From Rhodoblastus sp963748385 (GTDB lineage Bacteria > Pseudomonadota > Alphaproteobacteria > Rhizobiales > Beijerinckiaceae): 64,000 nt of DNA. The notes beneath the pieces are model-generated. The model was not told the origin of the DNA. It ran no database searches and saw only the letters and a program-made list of their open reading frames with translations. This document shows, piece by piece, positions 35,701 to 44,294 of the stretch. The stretch lies in NCBI GenBank assembly GCA_963748385.1, contig CAVVIQ010000001.1, forward strand, positions 248,001 to 312,000, in the 5' to 3' direction. The translations under genes were made by a program, and so were the position numbers. Positions within the stretch are counted from its first letter, which is position 1, and every line of letters begins with the position of its first letter.

Positions 35701-35824
35701 CCGGGTCCTCGCTGCGCCCGAGCCGGAAATAGGACATCAGGCCGGCGACGACGATCGCGATCATCGCGAAGACGATGAAGGATCGGTGTTTGAGCGCCCA
35801 GTCGGAAAGATTGGGCCCGATCAT
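32771..35824 (-). CDS. RND efflux permease, HAE1/AcrB family
   Basis: Full-length 1,017-aa inner-membrane RND pump. N-terminus MIGPNLSDWALKHRSFIVFAM, porter domain, TM4 motif ALGLLVDDAMTTVDVMI with the Asp pair of the proton relay, and the C-terminal half with FVAILGILALMGMIARNAVILIEQIE. The internal twofold repeat is complete. The start overlaps the adaptor's stop (ATGA), so adaptor and pump are one unit; the outer-membrane channel is not nearby. Sequence type is the general drug/solvent branch rather than metal CzcA. Converges with, and overlaps by 9 nt, the end of the Mrp-type operon. Confidence 0.94.
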   Translation of the reverse strand: MIGPNLSDWALKHRSFIVFAMIAIVVAGLMSYFRLGRSEDPAFTFRAMVVQAAWPGATLDDTLTQVTERLERKLQETKGLDFLRSYTSPGQTTIFVNLKGSTSPKDVPDIWYQVRKKIGDIRRTLPQGVVGPGFNDDFGDTYGLIYAFSADDGFSHRELRDYVEDIRSKLLQVPDVSKIEILGAQDEQVYVEFSTRQLAGLGIDRAALIAAIQAQNAVIPAGAIQTADEKISIRVTGAFRSENDLLDVNFLSNGRLIRLRDIAEVRRALSDPPQPMFRANGKPALGLAIAMRDGGDILALGRNVKTALGSAMSDLPLGVDVALVSDQPVVVRNAIGEFMESLWQAIAIIMAVSIVSLGFRPGAVVALSIPLTVAIIFPIMQYLGIDLQRISLGALIIALGLLVDDAMTTVDVMISRMAAGDSKEKAATVAYDSLAFPMLTGSFITAAGFVPIGFAKSSAGEYTFSIFAVVSIALIVSWFVAVLFAPLLGVWLLKAPDRKKVEKPGRIMEGFRALLLAAMRRRWTTVAAAVGCFVLSLLALPLVPRQFFPASDRPELVVDLTLPQNASIFATDRAAKKLDAILASDPDVASWSAYVGRGAIRFYLPLNVQLANDFFAQAVVIAKDVSARERLHATLENKLAYELPGVVSRISPLELGPPVGWPVQYRVSGPDLTEVRMIALQLAAILGANDDLRRVNYDWMDPARKLRVVIDQDQARLLGLSSQALSSYLNTVMTGASITQIRDDIYLVDVVARAQDEQRVSLDTLQSLQVPLPSGRTAPLGQIARFEYQQEYPLVWRRDRVPTLTVQADVVSGATPEAAVQALAPAVEKLSASLPKGYRIAVGGTVEESAKSQASVYAMVPAMIFLMLLFLMAQLHSFSRLAMVLSLVPMGLIGIVLALLISGRPLGFVAILGILALMGMIARNAVILIEQIEAERALGLDLWNAIVEGAMSRFRPIMLTAISTVLGFIPIAPTVFWGPMAFAIMGGLFVATILTLIVLPALYVIFFRVREPTPASN

Positions 35825-36924
35825 GACCGGGCTCCGAGTAGCCGCACGATCTGGCCGGGATGGAGGGCCTGGACGCCGGCGGTGACGACGATCTCGCCGC
35901 CCTCGAGTCCGCCGGAGAGCACGACGCTGCCCGGATCGTAGCGCAGAACCTCCACCGGCTTCAGCGACACGGTGAGCGCGTTGGGATCAACCACCCAGAC
36001 GGCGGGGCTGTTCCCGGACGCCGTCAGGGCGCTGGCGGGGATCGACACGCCATGGCCGTGATCGACCTCCATCCGGCCGGTCACGGTCGCGCCGAGACGC
36101 ATGGCGGCGGGCGGGTTGTTCACCGCCACCCGGACCTTGAAGGTGCGGGTGACCGGATCGGCCTGCGGATCGACCTGACGCACCCGCCCCTTGGCTGTGA
36201 CGGTTGGGTCGTCGGTCAAGGCGATGATGACGTCGGCGTCAGGCGGCGCCGTGCGCAGCACCTGCGCCGGAACGTCGAACACCGCGTCCCAGCCATTGTC
36301 GCGCGCGACCATGAACGCCAGCTGTCCGGCCTGGACCACTTCGCCCGATTCGACGGCGCGGCGGGTGACCACGCCGCTCACATTCGCCCGCAGTTCGGTA
36401 TAGCTGACGCGATCCTCGGCGATCTCGACCTGGGCCTTGGCGTCGTCCGTCGCGGCTTGAGCGGCGCGCAGCGCCTGCTGCGCCTGATCGAAATTGGCGC
36501 GGGTCGTCCAGCCCTGGCGCAGCAGGGTCTGCTGGCGGTCGAAGGTGTTGGAATCCTGCTCGAGCCGGCCCTGGGCGGAGGAAAGCGCGGCGCGCGCCGA
36601 GCGCAAGGCGTTGAGCTCGTTCTGGGGGTCGAGTTTGGCGACGATTTCGTCCGGCGTCACGCGGTCGCCGGTATCCACCTTGCGCTCGATGATCCGGCCG
36701 CCGATGCGGAAGGCCAGCGCGACTTCCTTTTCCGCCTGGATCTGGCCGGTCAGCGAGATGGTCTGTCCCAGCCCGGCCTTTTCGACGATGGTCGTGCGGA
36801 CCGGACGCGGCGGCGGCGGCTCCTCGGCGGTTTCGCGCTTGCAGCCGGAAATGGCGAGGATCAGGGCCGTCGCCGCCATCAGGGCAAGGCGGGGGGCCGG
36901 GCGCAGGGAGCCGAAGAAAGACAA
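35821..36924 (-). CDS. RND efflux periplasmic adaptor lipoprotein (MFP/HlyD family)
   Basis: 367-aa membrane-fusion protein linking the RND pump to an outer-membrane channel. From a TTG start at 36924 it reads MSFFGSLRPAPRLALMAATALILAISGCKRE: basic n-region, hydrophobic core and a lipobox ending ISGC, so it is probably a lipoprotein. A GGGGGG stretch lies about 8 nt upstream. The first ATG (36879) would leave a signal peptide without positive charge. Then beta-barrel/lipoyl/alpha-hairpin order: AEKEVALAFRIGGRII, coiled-coil hairpin (about residues 100-165), VVTRRAVESGEVVQAGQLAFMVA, and C-terminal barrel. The open frame further upstream has no family resemblance. ATGA overlap with the pump. 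Confidence 0.88.
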   Translation of the reverse strand: MSFFGSLRPAPRLALMAATALILAISGCKRETAEEPPPPRPVRTTIVEKAGLGQTISLTGQIQAEKEVALAFRIGGRIIERKVDTGDRVTPDEIVAKLDPQNELNALRSARAALSSAQGRLEQDSNTFDRQQTLLRQGWTTRANFDQAQQALRAAQAATDDAKAQVEIAEDRVSYTELRANVSGVVTRRAVESGEVVQAGQLAFMVARDNGWDAVFDVPAQVLRTAPPDADVIIALTDDPTVTAKGRVRQVDPQADPVTRTFKVRVAVNNPPAAMRLGATVTGRMEVDHGHGVSIPASALTASGNSPAVWVVDPNALTVSLKPVEVLRYDPGSVVLSGGLEGGEIVVTAGVQALHPGQIVRLLGARS

Positions 36925-36971
36925 GATGTGAACCCCCCGATGGGCGGCCTGGCGAAAAGCCGCAGGAAAAT

Positions 36972-38447
36972 TCAGAACGATCCGACGAGCGATCCAAGCA
37001 CGATCACCGCGACCAGGGCAATGATCGCCCCGAGAACGCCGACCATGAAAATGTCCTTGTAGCTCTTGCCGTGGGTGGAGCCGCAGACGGCGAGAAGCGT
37101 CACCACCGCGCCATTGTGCGGCAGGCTGTCCAGAGTTCCCGAGCCGATCACCGCGACGCGGTGCAGCAGCGCGGGGTCCATGCCGATTTCGGCGGCGCGA
37201 TGCAGATAGGTCGGGCCGAGCGCGTCCAGCGCGATGGTGAGGCCGCCCGAGGCCGATCCGGTGAGCGCGGCGAGGGTGTTCGTCGCCACCGCCAGCGAAA
37301 CCAGCGGGCCGCCGCCGAGGCCGAGCACCGCATCGCGCACCATGGCGAAGGCGGGCAAAGCCGCCACCACCGCGCCGAAACCGACCAGGCTGGCGACGCT
37401 GATCGCCGGCAGCGCCGAGGCGTTGACGCCGGCGTCCATCGTGGCGCGAAGGTCGGGCAGGCGGCGGGCGTTGAGCGCCAGCACGGCGAGGATGGCGAGG
37501 GTGAGCGCGGTCAGCACCGACCAGACGCCGGTGACGGCGGCCGGGGCGACGCCGCCCCATTCCGGCCCGGACAGGAAGCTCAGGTCGAGGCGCGGCAGGA
37601 TGACCAGCGACATGACGAGATTGGTCAGAATGACCACGACGATCGGCGCCGCCGCCGACCGGAACGACGGTCGGGCCGCCGCAGCCGCGCCATGGACGAT
37701 TTCGGCGGGGTCGAATTCATGCGAGGCGGCGGCGCGTTCGCGCAAGCGTTCGTCGTGGGCGAGATCGTCGGCCGATTTCAGCGGCGCGTCGGCGCCGAAA
37801 CCCTCGCCGCGGGCGCGCGCCGCCGCTTCCTCGCGCGCCAGCCACCACAGGCCGAAGCCGAGCATGATGGCGGAGGCGAGCAGGCCGAGTCCCGGCGCCG
37901 CGAAAGGCGTGGTGCCGAAGAAGGGCATGGGAATGGTGTTCTGGATCGAGGGCGTGCCGGGCATGGCCGACATGGTGAAGGTCGAGGTGCCGAGCATGAT
38001 CGCCGCGGGCATCAGCCGGCGCGGCACGCCCGCCGCCCGGAACAGGCCCTGCGCCATCGGCGCGATCACGAAAAAGGCGACGAACAGGCTGACGCCGCCG
38101 TATGTGACCACCGCCCCGCCGAGCACCACTGCGAGAATGGCCCGCTTGGTCCCGAGCTTTTCGGTCATGTAATCGGCTATGGCCGAGACCGAGCCGGTGT
38201 CCTCCATCAGCTTGCCGAACAGCGCGCCGAGCAGGAACAGCGGGAAGAATTGGGCGAGAAAGCCCGAAGCGCTGCCCATAAAAGTCTGGGTCCAATGGGC
38301 TAGCAGCGGCTGGCGCGAGAAAAAAGCCGCGACCATCGCCGCGATCGGCGCCAGCAGCAGCACGCTCCAGCCGCGAAAAGCCAGCCAGATCAGGAGCCCC
38401 AGGGCGACGAGAATGCCGCCGAGGCCGACGAGTTCGGAGCCGTTCAC
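36972..38447 (-). CDS. GntP-family permease (gluconate/hydroxybutyrate-type)
   Basis: 491-aa permease with about 12 helices of the GntP ion-transporter family. Diagnostic stretches: FFPLFLLGALFGKLMEDTGS, ALVVLGG-like ILAVVLGGAVVTYGGVSLFVAFFV, AAIMLGTSTFTMSAMPGTPSIQNTIP, TNTLAALTGSASGGLTIALDALGPTY and GSGTLDSLPHNGAVVTLL. The substrate could be an organic acid, e.g. 3-hydroxybutyrate or gluconate; the TGSASGG and LDSLPHNGAV motifs suggest the hydroxybutyrate-type branch (inference). Start: GTG at 38447, 9 nt after a GGAGGA Shine-Dalgarno; another GTG at 38456 would have no spacing to it. It starts inside the 3-nt gap after the patatin stop, so translation is coupled. Confidence 0.86.
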   Translation of the reverse strand: MNGSELVGLGGILVALGLLIWLAFRGWSVLLLAPIAAMVAAFFSRQPLLAHWTQTFMGSASGFLAQFFPLFLLGALFGKLMEDTGSVSAIADYMTEKLGTKRAILAVVLGGAVVTYGGVSLFVAFFVIAPMAQGLFRAAGVPRRLMPAAIMLGTSTFTMSAMPGTPSIQNTIPMPFFGTTPFAAPGLGLLASAIMLGFGLWWLAREEAAARARGEGFGADAPLKSADDLAHDERLRERAAASHEFDPAEIVHGAAAAARPSFRSAAAPIVVVILTNLVMSLVILPRLDLSFLSGPEWGGVAPAAVTGVWSVLTALTLAILAVLALNARRLPDLRATMDAGVNASALPAISVASLVGFGAVVAALPAFAMVRDAVLGLGGGPLVSLAVATNTLAALTGSASGGLTIALDALGPTYLHRAAEIGMDPALLHRVAVIGSGTLDSLPHNGAVVTLLAVCGSTHGKSYKDIFMVGVLGAIIALVAVIVLGSLVGSF

Positions 38448-38449
38448 GT

Positions 38450-39499
38450 TCAGCACTCCTCCAGGAGAATGTCGAGATCGGCGGACGAGCGCCGGCCAAG
38501 GTCGCCGGCGTGGCTTTTCAGGAAATCCCCCGCGGCCTTGCGGCCCTCCTCCTTGAGCATGCTCAGGAACGGCCCCTCGGCGTTGAGCTTGGACGAGGCG
38601 CCGAATTCCGCCAGCTTGTCGGTGACGATGCGATGGGTGCGCATGCCCGCCCATCGCCGGCCTTCGCCCGTTCCCGGATCGGCGGCCTGGCGCAGCAGGG
38701 CGATCATGCGCAGCTCCTTCATCAGCGGCGCATTGAAGGAAATCTCGTTGATCCGGTCGAGGATTTCGCCCGCCGTGCGCGGGGTGGTCCGGCGCTCGCG
38801 CGGGTTGATCTGCACCAGGATGATGTCGTCGGCTTTGCTTTCGCGCACCAGCGGCGAGATCGTCGGATTGCCGGCGTAGCCGCCGTCCCAATAGGGCTCG
38901 CCGTCGATTTCTATCGCCTGAAACATGGTGGGAAGGCAGGCCGAGGCGAGCAGGGCCTCCGGCGTGATCTCCTTGTTGCGGAACACCCGCCCACGCCCGG
39001 TGTGGACATTGGTCGCGGTGATGAAGAGCTTGATTTCCGCCTCGTTGAGATGGGCGAAATCGATGCTGTCCTCGAGGATCTTCCGGATCGGGTTATGTCC
39101 CGTCGGGTTGAGGTTGTAGGGCGAGACCAGCCGGCTCATCAGGTCCATCATGATATAGCCGGGCGAAGCGTCCAGCGACCAGCGGCCCATCATCCGGTCG
39201 AGCGGCGAGCGCTGGATGGGGCTGAATCGGGCCGCTTCCGCAACGCGTCCCCAATAGCCGTCGAGAGCCGCGCGCGCGCCGGCCGCGCCGCCCTGCATGT
39301 AGCCGCTGACCAGAACGGCGGCGTTCATCGCTCCCGCCGACGCGCCCGAAATGGCCTCGATCCTCAACCAGGGTTCTTCGAGCAGGCGGTCGAGAACGCC
39401 CCAGGTGAAGGCGCCGTGCGAGCCTCCGCCCTGAAGCGCGAGGTCGACGAGGAGGGGTTCGCGCGGGGGTTCCGGCTTTGCATCGGGCCGCCTTGCCAT
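38450..39499 (-). CDS. Patatin-like phospholipase
   Basis: 349-aa cytoplasmic patatin-family lipase. Oxyanion motif LALQGGGSHGAFTWGVLDRLL, nucleophile GASAGAMNAAVL (GxSxG) and catalytic Asp in DGGYAGNPTISPL are all present. Bacterial relatives of this type often neighbour 3-hydroxybutyrate metabolism genes, and a GntP-type permease follows immediately here. The start at 39499 (MARRPDAKPEPPREPLLVD) is chosen; upstream codons have no family similarity. No signal peptide. A role in lipid or polyhydroxybutyrate mobilisation is inference. Confidence 0.9.
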   Translation of the reverse strand: MARRPDAKPEPPREPLLVDLALQGGGSHGAFTWGVLDRLLEEPWLRIEAISGASAGAMNAAVLVSGYMQGGAAGARAALDGYWGRVAEAARFSPIQRSPLDRMMGRWSLDASPGYIMMDLMSRLVSPYNLNPTGHNPIRKILEDSIDFAHLNEAEIKLFITATNVHTGRGRVFRNKEITPEALLASACLPTMFQAIEIDGEPYWDGGYAGNPTISPLVRESKADDIILVQINPRERRTTPRTAGEILDRINEISFNAPLMKELRMIALLRQAADPGTGEGRRWAGMRTHRIVTDKLAEFGASSKLNAEGPFLSMLKEEGRKAAGDFLKSHAGDLGRRSSADLDILLEEC

Positions 39500-39758
39500 G
39501 AAAACTCCGCTTCGCCAAAAAAACAGATGACCGGTCGGGACGCCGGCCGCGCAAGATGTTTCCGGATCCTGCCCGCCTGTTTGCGCCGCACCATAACTTG
39601 CACTTATTTCACAAGCGCGACAATAACCGCCAGTCACGATCGCGCCTCGCCATTCCGCTCGCCCTCCCCGCAACGGCCGGGCGCGCGGTTGAGTTTGCGA
39701 GGAAAGCCGGCTTTACTGGGTCCCCTCATCAAAAAGGCGCAGGTAGGACTCCGGGCTC
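39500..39758. promoter_or_regulatory. divergent promoter region patatin-GntP / AI-2E-type transporter
   Basis: 259 bp between divergent start codons; must contain promoters for both units. No operator recognised by eye. Confidence 0.35.
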
Positions 39759-40790
39759 ATGAATCAGGATCGCTCCTCGTCGGCGCCGCTCATCCTTTGC
39801 GCCGCCGTCTTGCTGTTCGCCGCGGCTTTTTTCGCGCGCGCGATCCTTGCTCCCGTGACTTTCGCGATCTTCATCGTCGCCATCATCTGGCCACTTCAGG
39901 ACGCGTTCCAGAAGCGACTGCCGAAACTGGTCGCGCTCGTCCTCACCCTTGTCGCGACGCTCGCGGCGCTGTCGATCATGGGCTTTCTCGTCGTGTGGGC
40001 CTTCGGCCTGGTGGCCCAGTGGCTGATCGCCAATGTCGCGCGCTTCCAGGCGATCTATCTGCGCGCCATCGACATGCTGGAATCGCACGGCGTCGCGGTC
40101 CATGCGCTGATGGCCACGAGCTTGAACCCATCCTCGGTCACGGGCGTCCTGCGCCAGATCGGCGGGCAGGGCTACGGCCTGCTTTCCTTTCTCGTTATCG
40201 TCTTCGCCTTCACGGTGCTCGGCCTGCTCGAAGTCGATATCGGCCGGGCGAATATCGACCGGCTGGAAAACCCGCGGCTGCGCGCCGCGCTGCTCGGCCC
40301 CGCAAGCGAAATCTCCTCCAAGCTGCGGAAATATATGGCGGTGCGCAGCCTGATGAGCCTCTTGACCGGCGCCGTCGTCTGGGCCTTCGCGCTGGTCGCC
40401 GGAATCGAACTGGCGACGGCCTGGGGCGTCATCGCCTTCGTCCTGAATTACATTCCCTTCATCGGCTCGCTGATCGCAACCGTTTTCCCGTCTCTTTTCA
40501 CACTGGCGCAATTCGAGTCGTGGCGGCTGGCGCTGCTCGTCTTCGTCGCCCTGAACGGCGTCCAGTTCTTCATCGGGAGCTACCTCGAGCCGCGCATAGC
40601 GGGGGCGCAATTGTCGCTGTCGCCATTCATGGTGCTGTTCGCCGTTTTCTTCTGGAGCTTCCTGTGGGGCGTCGCGGGCGCCTTCATCGGCGTGCCGCTC
40701 CTCATCGTGGCGCTGACCATCTGCGCCGAGCATGAATCGTCGCGGTGGCTGGCGATTCTGATGTCGGGCGGCGACGCCAAAAAGCCCTGA
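39759..40790 (+). CDS. AI-2E family (PerM/YhhT-type) transporter
   Basis: 343-aa inner-membrane protein of the AI-2E/PerM family with about 8 helices. Seen: LAPVTFAIFIVAIIWPLQDAFQKRLPK and the C-terminal conserved NYIPFIGSLIATVFPSLFTLAQF, SYLEPRIAGAQLSLSPFMVLFAVFFWSFLWGVAGAFIGVPLL. In other bacteria members export autoinducer-2 or act as Na+/H+ antiporters, so the function cannot be fixed. RBS: AGGACTCCGG-type sequence before the ATG. Monocistronic or followed by the small Tat-peptide gene after 147 bp. Confidence 0.9.
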   Translation: MNQDRSSSAPLILCAAVLLFAAAFFARAILAPVTFAIFIVAIIWPLQDAFQKRLPKLVALVLTLVATLAALSIMGFLVVWAFGLVAQWLIANVARFQAIYLRAIDMLESHGVAVHALMATSLNPSSVTGVLRQIGGQGYGLLSFLVIVFAFTVLGLLEVDIGRANIDRLENPRLRAALLGPASEISSKLRKYMAVRSLMSLLTGAVVWAFALVAGIELATAWGVIAFVLNYIPFIGSLIATVFPSLFTLAQFESWRLALLVFVALNGVQFFIGSYLEPRIAGAQLSLSPFMVLFAVFFWSFLWGVAGAFIGVPLLIVALTICAEHESSRWLAILMSGGDAKKP

Positions 40791-40859
40791 TCGGCGGATC
40801 GCATCCTTGCGCCAAGGGCGGCGTCCGCATAGCCGATCCTCAGCCGTTGCCGACCTTTC

Positions 40860-40891
40860 GAGTTCAAGCTAGTCTGACGCTCGTTGAACTC
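40860..40891. promoter_or_regulatory. 8-bp perfect inverted repeat upstream of small Tat-peptide gene
   Basis: GAGTTCAA and TTGAACTC flank a 16-nt spacer. It ends 46 nt before the start codon of the 83-aa gene, a typical place for a regulator operator; it could also be a stem ending the AI-2E-type gene transcript, but no T-run follows. Confidence 0.4.
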
Positions 40892-40937
40892 ACTCATTCG
40901 GCCTTCCGGCGTTAGTCTTAAACAGGAGCGCGCATCG

Positions 40938-41189
40938 ATGCAGACCATTGATCGTCGGACCCTTTTTCGCAACATTCTCGTCGCAGTCGCGGCCACGGCC
41001 GCCGGCTCCGTTCTGGGCGCGAACGCCGGGGAAGCCATGCCGGTGGACGCGCATGTCGCCGCGCCATCGGACCCAAAGATCCAGAAGGCGCAAGTCGTCG
41101 TCGTTCGGAGACACCCCCGGCGTCGGCGGCGGCGCTGGGTATGCTGGTGGCGCAGGGGACGCCGCGTCTGCGGCTGGCGCTGGATCTGA
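40938..41189 (+). CDS. Small exported Arg/Trp-rich protein, twin-arginine signal (83 aa)
   Basis: 83-aa protein starting MQTIDRRTLFRNILVAVAAT: a twin-arginine (RRTLF) Tat-like n-region, hydrophobic core, then Ala-rich cleavage area near GANAGEAMP. After a short linker (VDAHVAAPSDPKIQKAQVVVVRR) the C-terminus is extremely Arg/Trp-rich, with two cysteines that could form a disulfide (VCWWRRGRRVC). Proteins labelled protamine-like are known in some Rhizobiales; I know of no characterised function. The start is supported by AGGAG at 40924-40928 with about 9 nt spacing. An open frame extending 18 codons upstream is rejected. The charge and Trp pattern resemble cationic antimicrobial or nucleic-acid-binding peptides (inference only). 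Confidence 0.75.
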   Translation: MQTIDRRTLFRNILVAVAATAAGSVLGANAGEAMPVDAHVAAPSDPKIQKAQVVVVRRHPRRRRRRWVCWWRRGRRVCGWRWI

Positions 41190-41277
41190 CGCCGCGTGCT
41201 GTGGAATGGAGATTCGGTTCCGCCCGTGGGCGTCTGAACAGCGACCAATTGACGTAAACTGAAAGGGTTGGCGCCCC

Positions 41278-44047
41278 ATGGGGAACAATGCGATCGGCGA
41301 GGGCGCGCCCGCGTCGTGGCACGCCCTGACGGCGGACGAGACGGTTCTGCGGCTTGCGACCGACGCCCGCGCCGGGCTCACGACGCAGGAGGCGGCGGGC
41401 CGGCTGGCGAAATACGGGCCGAACCGTCTGCCCGAGGGCAAGAAGCAGGGGCCGTTCGTCCGGTTCCTCGGCCAGTTCAACAATATTCTGGTCTATGTGC
41501 TGCTCGCGGCCGGCTTCACCAAGCTGATGCTGAGCCTGTGGGTCGACGCCGGCATCATTTTCGCGGTGGTCGCGCTTAACGCGCTTCTGGGCTTCATTCA
41601 GGAAGGTCGGGCCGAAAAGGCGCTGGATTCCATCCGCAACATGCTCTCGGCGGAAGCGCGAACCCTGCGCGGCGGCGAGACCCGCATGATCCCGGCCGAA
41701 CAGCTTGTCCCCGGCGATATCGTCCTGCTTGAATCCGGCGACCGAATCCCGGCCGATCTGCGCCTGATCGAGGTCAAGAACCTGCGCACCGAAGAGGCGG
41801 CGCTGACCGGCGAATCCGTGCCGGCGGAAAAGACGACCGACCCGGTTGCCGCCAAATCGACCGTCGGCGACCGCGAGAGCATGGCCTTTTCCGGCACGAT
41901 GGTCGTCTCGGGCCGCGCCGCAGGCGTGGTGGTCGCCACCGGCAGCGAGACGGAGCTCGGCCGCATCAACCAGTTGCTGGCGAGCGTCAGCGCGCTGGAA
42001 ACGCCGCTCCTGCGCCAGATCAAGAAGTTCGGCTATAAGATCACCGCCGCGATCGCCTTGCTGAGCGTGATGATCTTCTCGTATGGCCATTGGCTCGGCC
42101 ACATGAGCTTCGTCGAATTGTTCCAGGCGGTGGTCGGCATCGCCGTGTCGCTGATCCCGGAAGGCCTGCCGGCGCTGATCACCATCACGCTCGCCATCGG
42201 CGTCCAGCGCATGGCGAGTCGCAACGCCATCATCCGCCGCCTGCCGGCGGTCGAGACCCTGGGTTCGGTGTCGCGCATCTGCTCGGACAAGACCGGCACG
42301 CTCACCCTGATGGAAATGATGGTCACATCGGTCGTCACCGCGGATTCGGCCTATGAAGTGAGCGGCGACGGTTATGCGCCGGAAGGCGAAATCCGTGAAA
42401 ACGGCCATAAAATCGGCGAGCCCGCCCAGTCCCTCACGCTGATGGGCCGCGTCTCCATGCTGTGCAACGACGCCGAGCTTTTTCAGGACGGCGGCGCATG
42501 GAAGGTCGAGGGCGACCCGACCGAGGGCGCGCTCTATCCTTTCGCGACCAAGATCGGCATGACGCGCGAGACGGAACAGGCCGCCTTTCCCCGCATCGAC
42601 GCCATTCCCTTCGAATCCGAGCACAAATTCATGGCGACGCTGCACCGCGCGGCGGACGGGCATGAAATCCTGCTGGTCAAAGGCGCGCCGGAAGTCATCC
42701 TCGAACATTGCGACCGCCAGCAGACGGCGAACGGCGCCGCGCCCGCTGGATCGCGACCGTTTCGCGCGCGAGGGCGACCGGCTCGCGGCCCAGGGCGAGC
42801 GCGTGCTCGGCCTCGCCTGGCTGGAAAATCCCGGCCTGACGGCGGGCCGTCTCACGCCTGCCGACCTACCGACCAATCTGGTTCTTGTCGGTCTTGCGGG
42901 CCTGCTCGACCCGCCGCGCAAGGAGGCGATCGAGGCGGTCAAGGAATGTCACGGCGGCGGCATCCGCGTCACCATGATCACCGGCGACCACAAGATCACC
43001 GCCGCGGCCATCGCCAGGATGCTCGGCGTCGGCGACGGCAGGACGGCGGTTTCCGGCGCCGAGATCGAGGCGATGAACGAGGCGGAATTGCAGGATTGCG
43101 TGCGGGACGTCGACGTCTTCGCCCGCGCCAGCCCCGAGCACAAATTGCGTCTCGTCAAGGCGATCCAGGCCAACCGCCAGATCGTGGCCATGACGGGCGA
43201 CGGCGTGAACGACGCGCCGGCGCTGAAAAAGGCCGACATCGGCGTCGCCATGGGGATCAAGGGCACGGAAGTGACCAAGGAAGCCGCCGGCATGATTCTC
43301 GCCGACGACAATTTCGCCTCGATCGGCGCGGCGGTGAAGGAAGGCCGCACCGTCTACAACAATATCGAAAAGGCGATGCTGTTCCTGTTGCCGACCAATG
43401 TGGCGCAGGCGCTGGTCATCGCCGTGGCGATCCTTTTCGGCTTCACCCTGCCGATCACCGCCCCGCAGGTTCTGTGGGTGAATATGGTGACCTCGGTGGC
43501 GCTGGGCCTCGTCATCTCCTTCGAACCGCACGAGGCCGACGTCATGACGCGGCCGCCGCGCGCGGTGGACCGGCCGATCGTCACCGGCTTCGGCCTGTGG
43601 CGCATCCTCTTCATCGGCGTGGCGCTGCTGGCCTATACGCTGGCGGCCTTCTTCCGGATGAAAGCCTATGGCGCTTCGGACGGGCTCGCCCGCACCGTGG
43701 CGGTCAACGCCATCACCTTCGGCCAGGTTTTTTACTTGCTGAACAGCCGATACCTGATCGACTCGTCTTTGTCGCTGACGGCGCATCAGGGCAATCGCTA
43801 TCTGCCGCTCGGGATCGGCGCGGTGGTGGTTCTGCAATTGCTCTTCACTTATGCGCCGCCGTTCCAGGCGATGTTCGGCAACGAGGCGGTCCCGCTGTGG
43901 GTGTGGCCCTGGCTGCTGATCGGCGGCGTGATCTTTTTCCTCGCGGTCGAGGCGGAAAAGGCGATCATCCGCGCTTCGCCGTCGTTGCGGTGGTCGGTGG
44001 TGGCGATCGAAGCGGGCGGGGATCGGCCTGCGGTGAAGCGGGGCTGA
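41278..44047 (+). CDS. P-type cation-transporting ATPase (CtpF/PMA/SERCA-like), frameshifted
   Basis: P-type ATPase of the P2-like bacterial CtpF group, about 922 aa once one frameshift is corrected. N-terminal cation ATPase motif (WHALTADETVLRLATD), TGES loop (AALTGESVPAEK), TM4 PEGLPALITITLA, phosphorylation site ICSDKTGTLT, then KGAPEVIL, TGDHKITAAAIA, TGDGVNDAPALKKADIGVAMG and C-terminal helices (NMVTSVALGLVISFEPHEADVM). The TM6 Asp used by SERCA is Ser here, as is common in the bacterial group, so Ca2+ specificity is not assured. The frame changes near 42740-42748 (about codon 488) by one surplus base; both halves are otherwise intact. Likely a sequence error. Substrate cation uncertain. 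Confidence 0.9.
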
Positions 44048-44294
44048 GACCCGCTGGCGGATCAAATCTGACGCTCGGCGGCGACAGCAAATGGCGTAAA
44101 ACGGCGGCTTGCTGACCTTCATGCGCAGCGTCGGCAACGGCAAGAATGCGCCAATACCGGACCTTCGAAAGCGCCTTCGTACCTCTCTATTCAAAACGAA
44201 TGTGAGGATTCAGGCAAAAACTTCAGCGTCAAATTTCGACGATGATACACCGTTCCGATACAAGGGCGCTGGAAGGCCGGGCAGCGGAGGAGCA

